NCBI GenBank assembly: GCA_026225945.1
Contig: JAMJFZ010001258.1
Location: 8,346,001 to 8,410,000 of the forward strand
Source: Cricetomys ansorgei
Taxonomy: Eukaryota; Chordata; Mammalia; Rodentia; Nesomyidae
DNA: 64,000 nt
Direction of reading: 5' to 3'
Shown: piece by piece, positions 1 through 11,825 of the stretch
Numbering within the stretch: position 1 is the first letter of the stretch
Layout of the letters: the number at the start of each line of letters is the position of its first letter
Notes under the pieces: generated by a model
Databases searched by the model: none
What the model saw: only the letters and a program-made list of their open reading frames with translations
Told to the model about the DNA's origin: nothing
Translations under genes and position numbers: made by a program

Positions 1-1528
1 ATAAAGTGTTCATAATATGTTGTCTTTCTGTTGTCTTCTGATTCTGATTCCCTTCTCTCCTACTACCTGGATTTTCCATACCTTTTTCTGTTTTCCCACA
101 CTGTGTTCAGTATGGATTCCATTTCTCCCAGCTTCTTCCCACTCTGAAGCTTTGCCTTCAAGGGACTATTTTACAACTTACTCAAACCAAGCTCTTAGAG
201 ATCTGAACTTCTATTTCCTTGTTAGTAGAGTATTTAAATTGCTTATTCTCAGGTTGAATGTATATTTGATGCTTTTGAAGCACAGCATTAACCTATCTAT
301 TCCATAGCTGCTCTTGTCATGACCAACAGAACTGTTGATGTTATTCAGAATTGCAGCATTGCTAAATGATTGCATGTATTTTCACATTCATGGGAATACT
401 TTGTCAACATCATGGGTATTTCTTTAAGATTTTGATGCTGTTCTATATCTGCTAAAATGGCATGGAGACTTGTGGAATCAACTCTGTTGAAGATGTTATT
501 GTCTCAGATCTTTGGCTACCATCCTATAGTGAGGACATGATAGTTCAGAGAAACTGGATAAATTTCCCAAAGTTGAGATTTAAGAGTTTTGGAATCTGAT
601 CTAAACTTCAGCATTTTCTCTGCAGAGCACACAGTTTTTTTCATCATGTCACTATCTTCAATAAATATTATTTTAGGTTGTCAGAAGCAGACTCATGTTG
701 CAGATGTTAAGCAGAATGTAGAGGAAAGAAAAAGATGGATGCTAGATCTGTGGAGTGATACTTCTGAAAATTAGAAAGAAAAGGAGGGTGTCTGGATCCT
801 TTTAAAAAGGCATAGGAGTGAAAGGAATCATGAAGTTATTCATGAAAGTGGTCAAGGCAGGTCATCCAGGGAGAGTGCTGTAGGCTCTAGACTCTAGTCA
901 GGGTTTTGGATTATATTGTTTAAGTAAGGAATATCCTTTAAAAATTATAAATGTTCCTAAAGTTATGCGGCATCTGAGAATAGAGGCCCAAATCTTTCAG
1001 ACCAACTGGTTGTCCTCTAACTTCATTTTTGAGGAATTGCATGAAAGAAAGAAGGGAGGTTAGAATACATAGCCAGGAAAGGGAAGAGTCAGAAGGGGAG
1101 ATGATCTAAAGAGACACAGTGGGTTAGGAAATGGGAGGCATCCCAGGGACACAGGTGACATCTGGAAGAAGTGGCGTGAACCCGTATTTTTGTCATACTT
1201 GATACCATTGAAACTCTATAGAGTGACATCATATAGTTAGAATGGAAACAAGTCACAGTTACATCAAATTGAACAGCACACTGGATCGCATTCAAGATAA
1301 ATGGGGCAATAATGACTTTACATTTTGCGATTCATACTGGTTTGTTATTGAGTTCCTGTGTTCTCATGATATGGCACTGTGATAAATTTTCAGTGTGCTA
1401 TAAAATTAGGTACATTACCCATTCTTACTCAAACTAGCAAATAAGTAAAAGAAAATAGAGGAAATGATGATGTCTGTGACTCGTACATAATTTTTACATA
1501 TGTCATTCTAAATAAAGCTTAATGTGTG
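1..1528. other. Unique non-coding sequence
   Basis: No repeat family, RNA gene or convincing coding frame was recognised here. The open frames are under 100 codons and show no domain, signal or codon pattern I can recognise. Base composition is ordinary AT-rich rodent sequence. Confidence 0.5.
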
Positions 1529-1552
1529 TGTTTGTGTGTGTGTGTGTGTGTA
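1529..1552. repeat. (TG)n microsatellite
   Basis: A short, slightly interrupted TG dinucleotide tract, lying just upstream of a B2 SINE. Confidence 0.9.
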
Positions 1553-1572
1553 GTTATCTTAAAAAATTAACA

Positions 1573-1788
1573 GGTGAGGTTAGAGAATTGGCTCGGTGAT
1601 TAAGAATGCTTGCTTCTCTCGCAGGCTACTGGAGTTCCATTCCTGGTATCCATATTAGGTGGCTCACAATTTTCTATAGTTCTAGATCCAGGATGTCTGA
1701 TACCCTCTGCCAGTATCTGCAGACAGTCATGTGTGCAATGTGTGTTTATATGCACATACATACCACTCTTTCATAAAACAACTATAAT
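1573..1788 (+). repeat. B2 SINE, plus strand
   Basis: The element opens with a degenerate tRNA-derived head that reads like the B2 start (gagaattggctcggtgatta, the A-box region). A B-box-like ggagttccattcc follows at about 1631-1643, then the B2 body (gtggctcacaa). It ends in a CA/AT-rich tail near 1788. B2 is a Pol III-derived, non-autonomous retroposon mobilised by L1. The copy is clearly diverged and old. A 63-codon frame across it is incidental. Confidence 0.85.
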
Positions 1789-2488
1789 TTTTAGTAGATG
1801 ACATTTAAAAATAAATCAAATTCAACTCTTCATACTACCAGCTATCTTCCAGAAGTGCTTGAAGACAACAGAAGTTCATTTTAATTTCTGACTTCTCCTT
1901 AGTGTTTTAGTTATTGATAGAATTAGACAATGTCAGTGGATGGCGAAGAACAAAGGCTGTTATTGCCCCAAGGCACCTGTGTACAGCTGGTCAGTCAGCA
2001 ACGTTTACCAAAGACCTGACATGGAAGAAATGTTTGTTCCTAATTACTGCATCCCTCCCCACAAAAATAAAAGTTATATCAGTACAGCTTTAAGCTTCTC
2101 ACTCTATATACTCTCTGGTTCTCACTCTCTGAATGACCACAATGCTCTGTGACATCCTAACAAGCCATATGGATAACTTCCATATCTGTTCTGGGCACTG
2201 CCCTTGACATTTAAAATGTAAAGATGAAAAAGACTCAATCTGTCTTGGAGTCATTAAGGTTTCACACATTCTATTTGAGCTTTATATATGGTGAGCAGCC
2301 TTAAGATTTCTTCTGAAAGTGGTTAGAATATAAGTAACTTTCTGTATGTCATAAGCATTTATAATTATAATATGACCTTTATTACAACCTTGCAAAGACA
2401 TTGATGGATTCTACTCAACTTTCCATTTCTGAAAGTGTTTGCACTTTAGAGCTCCTTAATGAAAGACATATAATTTAAGGAACTACTA
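1789..2488. other. Unique non-coding sequence
   Basis: No recognised repeat or gene. A 70-codon open frame at 1940-2152 has no recognisable domain and no supporting splice or start context. Confidence 0.45.
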
Positions 2489-2504
2489 GTGTGTGTGTCT
2501 GTGT

Positions 2505-2548
<44 letters not shown>

Positions 2549-2625
2549 GACAGAGAGAGAAAGAGAGAGAGAAAGAGACAGAGACTGAGAGAGAAACAGA
2601 GAGAGAAACAGAGAGAGATAACATA
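2489..2625. repeat. (TG)n followed by (GA)n compound microsatellite
   Basis: About 55 bp of TG repeat runs directly into about 80 bp of GA/GAAA-rich purine sequence. The strand switches from alternating purine-pyrimidine (Z-DNA prone) to homopurine. Open frames across it on both strands are repeat artefacts (poly-VC, poly-HT and poly-RE peptides). Confidence 0.95.
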
Positions 2626-2704
2626 TGCACACTGTGCCTCTCTGTATGTCTCTGTGCAGTCCAGAGATTGGTGATGGATATCTTTCTCTCAATATATGTT
2701 TTAA

Positions 2705-2916
2705 CACAGTATCTCTGACTGAATCTGGAGTCCATTGATTGGCTAGACTGGCTAGCCAGCAAGCTCCAGGAAGCTGCTGATGCCTCTCCAGAGCTCGGAT
2801 TATAGGCACATGCCACATCACCACATCTATATCTTACATGGGCACAAGGGATCTGAACATAGTTACTCATGATTGCATGACAAACACTGTAGTGATTGAG
2901 TCATCTCTCCAACTGT
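2705..2916 (-). repeat. B3-type SINE (B2 superfamily), minus strand
   Basis: Reading the minus strand gives the tRNA-like head near 2916 (the complement shows gattgagtcatctctccaac). Next comes the B3 body with the module gctcggattataggcacatg, and then the end region (gattggctagactggctagc). These blocks are characteristic of muroid B3. The adjoining TG/GA microsatellite may have grown from the SINE tail. The copy is moderately diverged. Confidence 0.82.
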
Positions 2917-2969
2917 GTGAGAACTATCTTGTTGCAAAGACAATGCATATGTAAATGAAAATATCTTAG

Positions 2970-3175
2970 ATATGACTGTGTGTGGAACAAAAAACCCTTA
3001 AAAACATAAAAAGAAATGGTTTAGGGTTGTAGAAACGAGCATGCTTAGTCTATTTCTGTAAATGCCCCACAAACATGGTATTATCAACAAGTCTAGAAAT
3101 ACAACCTGGAAAATATCCTAGCATGTGAATATAAAATGTGTGGAAGTGAGAAACATGTGTTTTAGGAAATGTTTG
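2970..3175 (+). repeat. Left arm of a diverged inverted repeat
   Basis: This segment reappears as its reverse complement at about 3655-3868. Two blocks are perfect: 37 bp at 3000-3036 against 3799-3835, and 24 bp at 3103-3126 against 3709-3732. The sequence between and around the blocks is alignable with substitutions and short indels. I do not recognise the repeat. It is either an inverted duplication or two opposite insertions of an unnamed interspersed element. Confidence 0.85.
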
Positions 3176-3654
3176 GGTACAGCTTGCCCTTTCTTGTGGT
3201 ATCTTAAAAACACCCTGGGAAGTAGATACCTATTATCTGCCAATGACTGATAAGGAGACAGAGTGGGGTAGATTTGAGTGACAATCATAGAACAAGGAGT
3301 CAATGTCTGGTCTGCTACAGATGATTGTTCTTAATTCAGTCATGTTGAAGATGTTGAACTTGGGTACACTGTTTTGGAAAAGATCGCAACACTAATAATT
3401 ACAGCATCTCACTGGACACTAAAGACACATTCTTCTTGTTTCATCTTGTCACTTGAAGTAGATTAGCTTTGCCTTCAGATTCCTTCCTTGGAATTCCTGA
3501 TGATGTCGGTGATTTTCTTGCTGGTTTTTAAACATTTCTTTTATAAATAAGAAAAAGGGAAAGACCTGTGTGTAAATGGAGTTTCTCTGGTCTACTGTCT
3601 TTTTGAGTGATGGACAATGTAAATTTCCCAATCTCTGTCCAAGGTAATATTCTC
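3176..3654. other. Spacer between inverted-repeat arms
   Basis: About 480 bp separate the two arms. No repeat family or gene was recognised in it. Confidence 0.5.
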
Positions 3655-3868
3655 ATTTCTCCCTGCAAAACACCATGTTAGGACTCACCTACGCACATTT
3701 TTTTATTGACATGCTAGGATATTTTCCAGGTTTTGTTTCTAGGTTTGTTGATAACAACAAGTCTATGACGCATTGAAGGAAATGGACTAGACATGCTAGT
3801 TTCTACAACCCTAAACCATTTCTTTTTATGTTTTTGAGGGTCTTTTTTTGTATCACTCATAGTCATAT
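3655..3868 (-). repeat. Right arm of the inverted repeat
   Basis: Reverse complement of the segment at about 2970-3175, with the perfect blocks at 3709-3732 and 3799-3835. Similarity appears to fade just before 3655 and just after 3868. A 60-codon minus-strand frame here is a by-product. Confidence 0.85.
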
Positions 3869-4132
3869 TTAAGTGAGCGTAACACTTTAAGAGCATCCAA
3901 GCTCATGTTGACACAGGAATTGATTCCAAAGCAGATTTCATGCCAGCACAAAGTGTGAGTTAGTGAATGACAATGAGATGGCAAGAAAGATGAAAAGGAG
4001 GGGAAAGCATGTGTAAATATTAATGTGTTTTGTTCCATAATTATCTCTTAATTTACAGTGGGAGGAAAATATCCAATTATTATAGAAACTAATATAAATA
4101 TCTGTGTCATTTTTGTGTGCTTTGGTACTTGT

Positions 4133-4386
4133 GGCGGGTACACGGAGACATGTGTGTGAAGGCTAGAGAACGTCCTCAGAGCGACTCCGGTTTGTTACTT
4201 GAGACAGGTTCTCTTACTTGGCCTTAAATGTGCTTGCTGGCAGAGAGCCCCAGGGATCTGGATGTCTCTGGTCTAGGGTTATAAGCTACCGCAACTCAGC
4301 TCTTCCACATAGGTACTGGGGATGGAAGCATCTTTTTGATTGCATAGCCAATTTTACCATCTGAGTGGGTAAACTTCTCAGTCCAG
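4133..4386 (-). repeat. Degraded B3-like SINE, minus strand
   Basis: The order of blocks fits a minus-strand B3/B2-superfamily element. A gaggc-cagaggac-like start (gaaggctagagaacgtcc) is followed by a gagacaggttctct block, the ctggcagagagccccaggga module, a tactgggga block and a decayed head near 4345-4386. It is more diverged than the copy at 2705-2916. Confidence 0.65.
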
Positions 4387-4604
4387 AGCTTGAGTCTTCA
4401 GCTAAAACTAAAATATGTCAACTCTTCAGACAAACATGCCTACTCTATCATTTTATCTATGGGCTGATATCAGTTACAACTTTTTACTCCATGTTCAAAC
4501 CGAATAAATAAATTCTTGATTTTTTGTTTAGTTTACTTTTGTTTTAGTGAAAAAGAAAGAAAAAGCCACCAATTAAGTGGAAAGGAAAATGTATATTCTT
4601 CTTT

Positions 4605-4935
4605 ATTTTTTCATCCTGACTTATAAACATTCATTTACTTGTACTTTTTTGTCTCCTTTGAGAATTCCATATGTATACAATGGACAATATGATCTTATAA
4701 ACTCCTTATTTTATATGTCCAACTATTCCTGGATCTCATCAACATATTCACATCCCAACTGCATGTACTCTTTCTTCTCTTCCTCCTCCTCCTTATCCTT
4801 CTCTTCCCTCTATCCCTCCTTCTCTTCCTCCTGTTTCTTTAGTGATGTCCATATGTGTTCATACATTGTCCATTGGAGCATTGGCAAACTACTAGTGACC
4901 AAAACCATAAACTAGCAGCTATCAACTGCTAACCG
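4605..4935 (-). repeat. L1 3'-UTR fragment (Lx-like), minus strand
   Basis: On the plus strand this reads as the reverse complement of a rodent L1 3' end: a tatgtatacaatggacaata block, then a pyrimidine-rich stretch (about 4768-4840), then tccattggagcattggcaaa with ctactagtgaccaaaac and atcaactgct. These match in order the remembered 3'-UTR of old muroid L1 (Lx) elements. It is 5'-truncated and heavily mutated. The 112-codon frame inside it is spurious. Confidence 0.75.
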
Positions 4936-5177
4936 TTCCTTGGTTAGGTTGTATTTTCTTTATGTATTTAGTGGATTCTTTTTTTGTGTGGTAACAATTG
5001 ATTGCATGGGCAAAGACTGAGTTCTTCCTATAGACAAGATAAATGAATCCTTGGATGTTGCTGGAACATGATCCAAGAATGGAGTCCTGTGAAGAGATTT
5101 CTGAGTGCTTGTGAGAAAACTACAGGAAACCAAGACAAGCATCTTTTGTGATCTCAGTATCTTCAAAAGCATGGAAT

Positions 5178-5476
5178 TGTTCTTGGGTTATGCTTTTGTA
5201 CCCTCTCATGTGTAGTGGATAGAAGTAAGTTTACTTCAGATTATTCATTACAACTGGTTATTGTTATTTGTTTATGTGTCTCTATGGAAAAACATAGTTT
5301 ATCCACTTGTGGCTTGTTTGCTATGCATGGCTTGTCCTTGTGATTGTATACTTTACTCATGGGACTCTTCTTAACCCTCAGAGTATAAATTGTCTGATGC
5401 TCTGAATAAAGTTGTCTATTGTCTGAGACTTTAGTCCATCTCTCTTGTCAGCTCCATTCACCCAGATCCTATCACA
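5178..5476 (+). mobile_element. Putative solo LTR, ERVL/MT2-like
   Basis: The segment starts TG and ends CA. It contains a TATA-like box (agtataaattg) at about 5380-5390, then a polyadenylation signal in ctgaataaagttg at about 5401-5413, and a T/C-rich end (ccatctctcttgtcagctcc). TATA followed closely by AATAAA and a pyrimidine-rich U5 is the layout of ERVL-type (MT2-like) rodent LTRs. No clear target-site duplication was found, so both ends and the family are tentative. Confidence 0.55.
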
Positions 5477-6634
5477 TCTTAAGCAGTAAATGTATGTCAG
5501 TTGACTTAAGAAAAGCAATGTTAAAATATTCTAGCTTGTAGAATGAGGGATTATAAGCCTACTCCTGTATATATGACCAATTAATCAATTAATACATCAA
5601 ACATGCTAATCTATTATTTTCTAGGGACTGGCACTAATGACAAAGTATGAGGAGACATAGAGGTTACCTATGGATAGAAGACAAAGGACTTGAAAATACG
5701 ACCCAGGTGAGCAGTACATGTGTTGTGCCTCTGGAAGCAACTGGTAGACATGCTATTCTACTCATTAATATACATTATTGCTTATCACTCATGTGACCAT
5801 ACCTGGTAAATGAAAAGAGACTTCACTTGTTCACTAGACCTCTACTAGATAGAGTTGTCTTGTGAAGTGTGGGAAAGCAATTCCTCAATGAACAGCAGTC
5901 ATGACATATGCAACCACTTCAGGGGAGATATACAGTATTCTTTGTGTTCTTTCTTTTGGAGTTGGTTGAAAGCTTTTGGAGTTTAGCTTATACAGACCTA
6001 TTGTACTCCCTATCAACCTTTAGACCCAATGTAAAACCATTAAATCTATGTCAGGTAGAAGTCATTTACTGGTAAAGCTATGGAGCATTGGTGGGAGAAA
6101 AGGCATTGCCTTTTCTGTATAATAGAATCCATGTTTTAGATATTGACTCTTCCAAAGTTCCTATACCTATTGTTGCCTATTTATTATTTACTGTAATTTT
6201 GTCACAGGGCTGAAGATCAGAGGGTCCTTATTATCTACATGTTCCAAGCATCAAAGAATGGCAATTTCACAGCCTAAGTCAGTTGTATTCACATATCTGA
6301 TTTAATATATCATGATGATATGATGCTGGATTAAAGTTTGAGATGCATAGTTGATACCCAGATACTTTTCATCAATTTTATATGCCTCTTTAGGCTTCCA
6401 TTCTCTACTACAAAATGGAGGCAATAATGTCCATGATTGAAATGTTGCAAAGACCTTAAGAAAATATGAACCAGGTGTTTGGCAGTACTCTGTATTTGCC
6501 ATACTTTTTTGTTTTCTTGCCTCTTACGACAGCATTGTGTCTGGAGGGGTCTATGCATGGGAATCCAGAAGTTCTGCTGAACTAACATGGTTGCATTTCT
6601 CTTTAAGCTTTGGAATTGGTGTATCTCATCATCA
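5477..6634. other. Unique non-coding sequence
   Basis: No recognised repeat or gene. Open frames are under 90 codons and overlap one another on the same strand without a domain. Confidence 0.45.
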
Positions 6635-6800
6635 TATAATGTTAGAGCCAGAAAAGGCCATTCAGATGGTTTACTTAATATAATTTGATCATTTTATAGA
6701 ATAAGAAATTGTGACCTTAAAGGTTGAGTGAATTTTAAGGTCATTTTGCTAGCTGGTAGCAGATAAAAAAATTGAACCTATTACAGCTAATTTTTACTCT
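6635..6800 (-). repeat. Ancient mammalian SINE-like fragment (MIR-class, tentative)
   Basis: The order of motifs recalls old mammalian-wide repeats in reverse orientation. There is a gttagagccagaaaaggcca block, a tcattttatagaataagaaa block resembling the MIR 'ttttacagatgaggaaa' core, and then gtcattttgctagctggta resembling 'ggtcacacagctagtaa'. Divergence is high, so the family call is weak. Confidence 0.5.
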
Positions 6801-8515
6801 GTTATCCTATCTAATAGCTAAAATTAAAGATGTCATGATTTTTCCCTGGGTTGTCTTCTTGCTAAATTTTTAATAAAAGAAATGAAAAAAAGATCTGATC
6901 TTTTATACCTATTTCATCTCGGCTCAAGATTACTTACCATGTTTTAAATAATTGGACAGCAGAAAAGGTCAAATAATGAATGTATTTCAGAGAACAGCAA
7001 GAACTTAAAAATTCCATGTGGTCCAAATGTCTTAAAGAAGAATAACCTTATTGTAGAGTCTGCACAGGATTTAGTTGGAAAACATAACTGCCCAATGGCC
7101 CAGGAACTAAGTAGACAGAGTAGAACATCAACAGCATGACCTAAGAGAAGACCAATGAAAGCCCGTGTCAGAGAGCAAAATAAACATTCCATATGGCTCA
7201 TATAGTGTTCAAATGAAAGCAAAGAAAAAAGAAAGACAACCCCACCATTGTGGTTTGTTTCCAAAAGAAGCTTGCAGTGTTCTGTTTGATGTTGTATGAC
7301 TAGTGATCTGTAATCAGCTGCTAGATCTGAGAGGGTAGAGCTGTTCAGGTTTCAGGTTAGCATTAAGGCAGATGACATTCAGAAAGATCGGAAGAGTGGA
7401 CTTGATGATTTGTCCATATGTGACTTGGGTGAAAACCAAGACCATTTTCAAATATAAGCTTAAACACCAATGATTTTCTGTACCAACTACAGAAGTAGCC
7501 AAGACAAGGGCAAAGGATGTCCTGGATCCTTTTGATCTACCCTGAGAGATAAGGTATCTCCATTGTAAGGGCACTGGCCACAGGAACCAGCAAAACTTCA
7601 GTGCTAGTATGTGAAACAGGCAGTGGGAACTGGTAAATCACAGTCAGAGGAGATCCCTCAGGGTGGGTTAAGGAAGGACTTTACTTAGAATGGCTCTCTC
7701 TACTGTCCTGATCACTTAAACACTGAGGCTGATGATCATAGCAGATCAGGTTGGAGCATAGCCTAGTACTGGCCATTTCATGTCTCTCTTCAGGACATAC
7801 AGAGAGTCAGGAACATAAGTTGCTGCTTCTCTGCTACCTTCTAGCCTCTCATGTCATGGAGATGCACGAGAGCCTCTTCAATAACTCACTTTTGCACCAC
7901 ATAGATTGTTGGCACCTTGCTACTGGACATTTTCGAGCCCATTGTCTTCATCTCTGTAGGAAACACATTTTGCTCCTATTTTTCTTGAGTCTCCATCTTC
8001 TCATTTCATGTCGAGTCTTCTTAAGCATTCTCCTCTCTCCTAGCTTATAACTTATTTATGTGTTTCATCGGCTCTGGCAATGACCAAGTTTTCAATTTAC
8101 CAATTTCTTATTTTCACCCGTGTAGATGACTCAACTTTTGCTTTCTGATGAATTATGTCTGTCTGGTAACAGTAATGTTTCTCTTTACCTTTCTTACAGT
8201 TGACTTGGGTTTAAACATCACAGCTTACTATCTAGCATATACAAAAAAAAAAAAGATACTTTAAGGTCTTCTGAATTTTCCTAAGACATATGGTGTGGTT
8301 GTTATCCTTAAGTGTTATATAAGCATTATTCAACAGTGCACTGGCTGCTGTGAAGAAACAAAAAAATGTGCTATCTTCTCAGTGAATTAAAAATTTAAAT
8401 CTGACAAACAATATATCCCAGTAAATTAAGGAAAGAAATTCAGAAAAGTGGAATAAATACCCAGGAGATGAATAATTACACTTAAATACACTGCAAGGAT
8501 GTTTTGACTGCATGG
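6801..8515. other. Unique non-coding sequence
   Basis: No repeat family recognised. A 99-codon plus frame at 7751-8050 and a 106-codon minus frame at 6944-7264 carry no recognisable domain. Their composition looks like random translation, and I do not call them genes. A short A12 run lies near 8241. Confidence 0.45.
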
Positions 8516-8527
8516 AGGGGAGCACAT

Positions 8528-8538
8528 GAGTGTGTGTG

Positions 8539-8574
<36 letters not shown>

Positions 8575-8618
8575 AGAGAGAGGGAGAGAGAGAGAGAGAG
8601 AGAAAGAGAAAGAGAGGA
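8528..8618. repeat. (TG)n/(GA)n compound microsatellite
   Basis: A TG tract of about 40 bp switches to a GA/GAAA tract of about 45 bp, as at 2489-2625. A minus-strand frame across it encodes only poly-SL/HT repeat peptide. Confidence 0.95.
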
Positions 8619-9696
8619 TGACAGCATGCATTTATAAAACCATAGACGCATAAGACAGTCTTTGTGAGAAATCTCTGGAATGTTCTTTGGTGGCTCCAAT
8701 TGATAATAAACTCGTTTTAAATGTTAAGAGATTTCTCCATTTAAACAATAGCTATAGGTTTTGTTACAATTGCTTGGAACAATCACCGCTGGCTTTTCCC
8801 AGAGTTACTCTGGCAGTTCTCCGACAGGTATTTTACTACCGTTAACAGGTATGTTTCACAGCATGAAGTATAAGCTACATAGATACTTTCCCTGTAGGAA
8901 GAGATAAGTTTCCAGTGTACTTAAAGCCACATTGGGACCTGGGATACAAGGCCTCCATCCTTGCAGAGTGTGTAGCCAAAGAGTAAACATCACTATTTGT
9001 TTATTATGTATTTATGTGTTTATTATGCTTGTTCTGGAGGGAAAATCTCATGCAGCCTATGGAAGGGCCCTGACCCAGGATAAGGGCAGAGATTTCCAGA
9101 GAAGCTTTGTCTTAAATGGGCATAAGCTTGAAAGGTGAACAAGTTAAGCTAAATCAAAGAAAGGGGGCTATTTCAGAGGATATAGCCCCATCCGAGGGAA
9201 TTGTGGCATGTGCAGATCATAGACATAGGTGTCACTCTTGAGAGAGATGCTCATGGCTAGTGTGGGAGTGGTAACCAGAAAGGAGGCTTGAGACAAGGAC
9301 TGAAGCAGGTGAAGCTTAGCAGATGGAGCAAAGAGATCGAAATCATGCCTTATGAACTAAAATTGTTATTTCAGGGCACGAGGGATTGCATAGGAGAATG
9401 ACCAGAGACGGCATGGAGGGCCTGGGAACTGCCAAGTTACAAGCATTTTCAGTGGAGAAGGGTTCGGTTTAGATTAAAGCTTGTAACTTTTTGCCTAACA
9501 TCTCTGTGAACATTAATTTTATTTTTGGAACAATTTAGTACCACCCTTGGAGAAAATGAGACGGTGTCTGAGAGTTCCACTCTTGATGCTCCTGAGAGGG
9601 AAGATCAGAACATTATCTCTGGAGCATTCAGAGACCATGTCAGTCATTTCTTAGGTCTTCTTTCATTTCTGTTGACATTCATCCTTCTGAGAACTC

Positions 9697-9701
<5 letters not shown>
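8619..9701. other. Unique non-coding sequence
   Basis: No recognised repeat. The 91-codon frame at 9525-9800 runs into the A59 tract as poly-lysine and is not supported as a gene. Confidence 0.45.

Positions 9702-9760
<59 letters not shown>
9702..9760 (+). repeat. Pure A59 homopolymer
   Basis: Fifty-nine uninterrupted adenines, followed by caaaagaaac. No SINE, L1 or recognisable processed-pseudogene body precedes it, and no AATAAA lies in the 30 bp upstream. It could be the surviving tail of a retroposon whose body has decayed, or a simple slippage expansion. Such length is unstable and prone to sequencing error. Confidence 0.95.
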
Positions 9761-9761
<1 letters not shown>

Positions 9762-11189
9762 AAAAGAAACGATGGGCTGGGCTGTAAACTTGGAGTATGA
9801 ATGTCTGTCTCACCTCAATTCCAAAGCTCTTCTCAACTTTGGTCCTTAAGGCTTTCTGTAAAGAACATGGAGATCTGTGAAGGATTAATATCAACCTTGC
9901 AGTTAGCAAGTGTAGAATTGCAAACCTATAGTGGTTTTGAGTCAAAGTTTTAAGACTTAGAGATAGGAATTAGGAAGGGATGCACTTGATTCTGGGCACT
10001 GCTGTCTCCTCAAGTCAGTTCTGATGGATGTGCAGGTCACACTCCAAGGAACACATTGGCTTTGAACTTTGCCCTCCAGTCTCCACTTCACACACTGGTC
10101 TTCTTTCTTTGTGTTCTTTTCATTCTTGTCTCCAACAGCCAAGTATTCTATCTTATCTCCCTTCTATCTCAAATACCTTCTCCTTCCTTTCCCCCTTTTC
10201 TTCTTCCTCCTTCTTCCTCCCTTCTTCCATTCTTTTCCATTTTCCTTCCTTCCTTTCCCCCTTCCATTCTTTTTTTCTTTCCATTTATTTATTTGTGGAA
10301 GGACACAATATGTTAAGAAATGGCATATTGTGACATCATGTAAAAGGCTTCCTCAGAGCCAGCTCCTTCATGTAGTGGACTCAATTTCAGGGAAAATAAG
10401 CATGGCCAAGAATATGTCAACAGGAAACCCTAATACCGACCATGTATGGATGAAAAAAATTACACTATGAGAAATTTTCTCTCCTCAGGTCAGTTTTTCT
10501 CTAGGCTAAATTTTACAAATTCTGCTGAAATCAGCTATATCGGAGGTCAGCTAGATTTGCTGCTTTCCTTTGGTCAAATTCATCAGAAACTAGAACAAAA
10601 TAAGAATAGAATATATAAGCAATGGTTTTCTTGAGAGAAATAATCCTGTCCTTGTGGATGAAAAAAACTGAACTTAATACTTCTTGTTCTAGGACTGTGA
10701 TCAGACGGGAATACCCTTACATGAATTGTGACAAAAATCCCCTGATTACTCATCACGTCTTAAAGTACACAGGTACTTTTCCATAATGGGTAGTAGAGCA
10801 TAGCTTCCTCTCACTCCCCTGAACAGTGTTTTCTTTAAAATAAAAACTCTGTTTTATTATAAGTTTAGAACATTGTAATTGAGGTCTACTTATTATTTGT
10901 AAACACCCTCCACCTTTCACATAATTCTTTTAACAGAATATATGTAGAATATAAATATTACTACTTTGTGCCAGACTAATGTTCTTGCTATCAGCACTCT
11001 AGGATATGTAGAAAGCTTTTGTTCTTTTGGGTGTGATGACACCAATGATGCCCCTAGTTGCTCCATGAGGTATGATAGAAACCCACTTTAGTTCCATTAT
11101 CTAATATATGTTATTGTATGTAATGCACAGTTTATGGATCTTTCTCCATGATTATTATTTGAATAGATCTTTTATCTGGGCACCATTGA
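9761..11189. other. Unique sequence with a pyrimidine tract
   Basis: The only structured part is a C/T-rich tract at about 10172-10284 (mixed ctt/cctt units), which yields overlapping poly-Ser/Phe/Pro frames that are not genes. The rest shows no recognisable repeat. Confidence 0.5.
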
Positions 11190-11324
11190 GGCTATCTTAC
11201 AGATGACAAGACATGAAATTATTTGCCCAATGGTACGAAGTTAGCAAGTGATGGGACTAGAGTCCAATCTGTCTTCAAAGCTCCATGAACAGGTTTATTC
11301 ATTCTGCCATGCTGACTTTCTCAA
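11190..11324 (-). repeat. MIR SINE, minus strand
   Basis: The reverse-oriented MIR core is readable: atcttacagatgacaagaca, then ttgcccaatggtacgaagtt, agcaagtgatgggactagag, ccaatctgtct and a gccatgctgactttctc end. The blocks are in the right order and spacing for MIR. This mammalian-wide element predates the rodents, which fits the high divergence. Confidence 0.8.
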
Positions 11325-11825
11325 GCTTTTCTGGGCGCTGAGCCTGGGAATACACAGCTGATGAACCTTAATATGTGAAACATCCCTCATCCTGTTCATA
11401 TCCTGGCCAAATGATGCACATCATGCTTTCTGTAGTCTTAAACATTGCTGCTCTACATGTCCTTTTTTCATTCTTAGGGGCACAAATGCAAGTTTCTTTA
11501 ATATTTATGCACCTGGAATGAAGAAATTAGCTCTTTGCCTGATCCGCCAAGAATTGGATCCCTGCCTCCTGTCTTTGCAGATCCTTCTTATCTAGTCTCC
11601 CAAGTCCAAGTCATTCCAAGGCCAGTATGCCTCAGTATTTCCCTTGGTTTTTACAAAAGCAGCTTGTTAGGAATAATGACTTACTCTTGTTAAGCTTCAA
11701 TAGTATCATTGAGTCATCTCCACCCTCATTGTGGTGAAGAACCTACTGTTTTGTGAATTTGATATGGACCCCCAGTCATCTCAAAGGAGGCATCAATATT
11801 TGGAAAATATTTTTATGCAGATTGA
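11325..11825. other. Unique non-coding sequence
   Basis: No recognised repeat or gene. Confidence 0.45.

Noticed and set aside
7751..8050. 99-codon plus frame with a hydrophobic stretch
   Set aside because: Leu/Ser/His-rich composition fits random translation. No signal, family motif or splice context was seen.
9525..9800. Frame ending in poly-lysine, possible retrocopy with poly-A tail
   Set aside because: The lysines are the A59 tract. The upstream sequence has no AATAAA and matches no protein or transcript I recognise.
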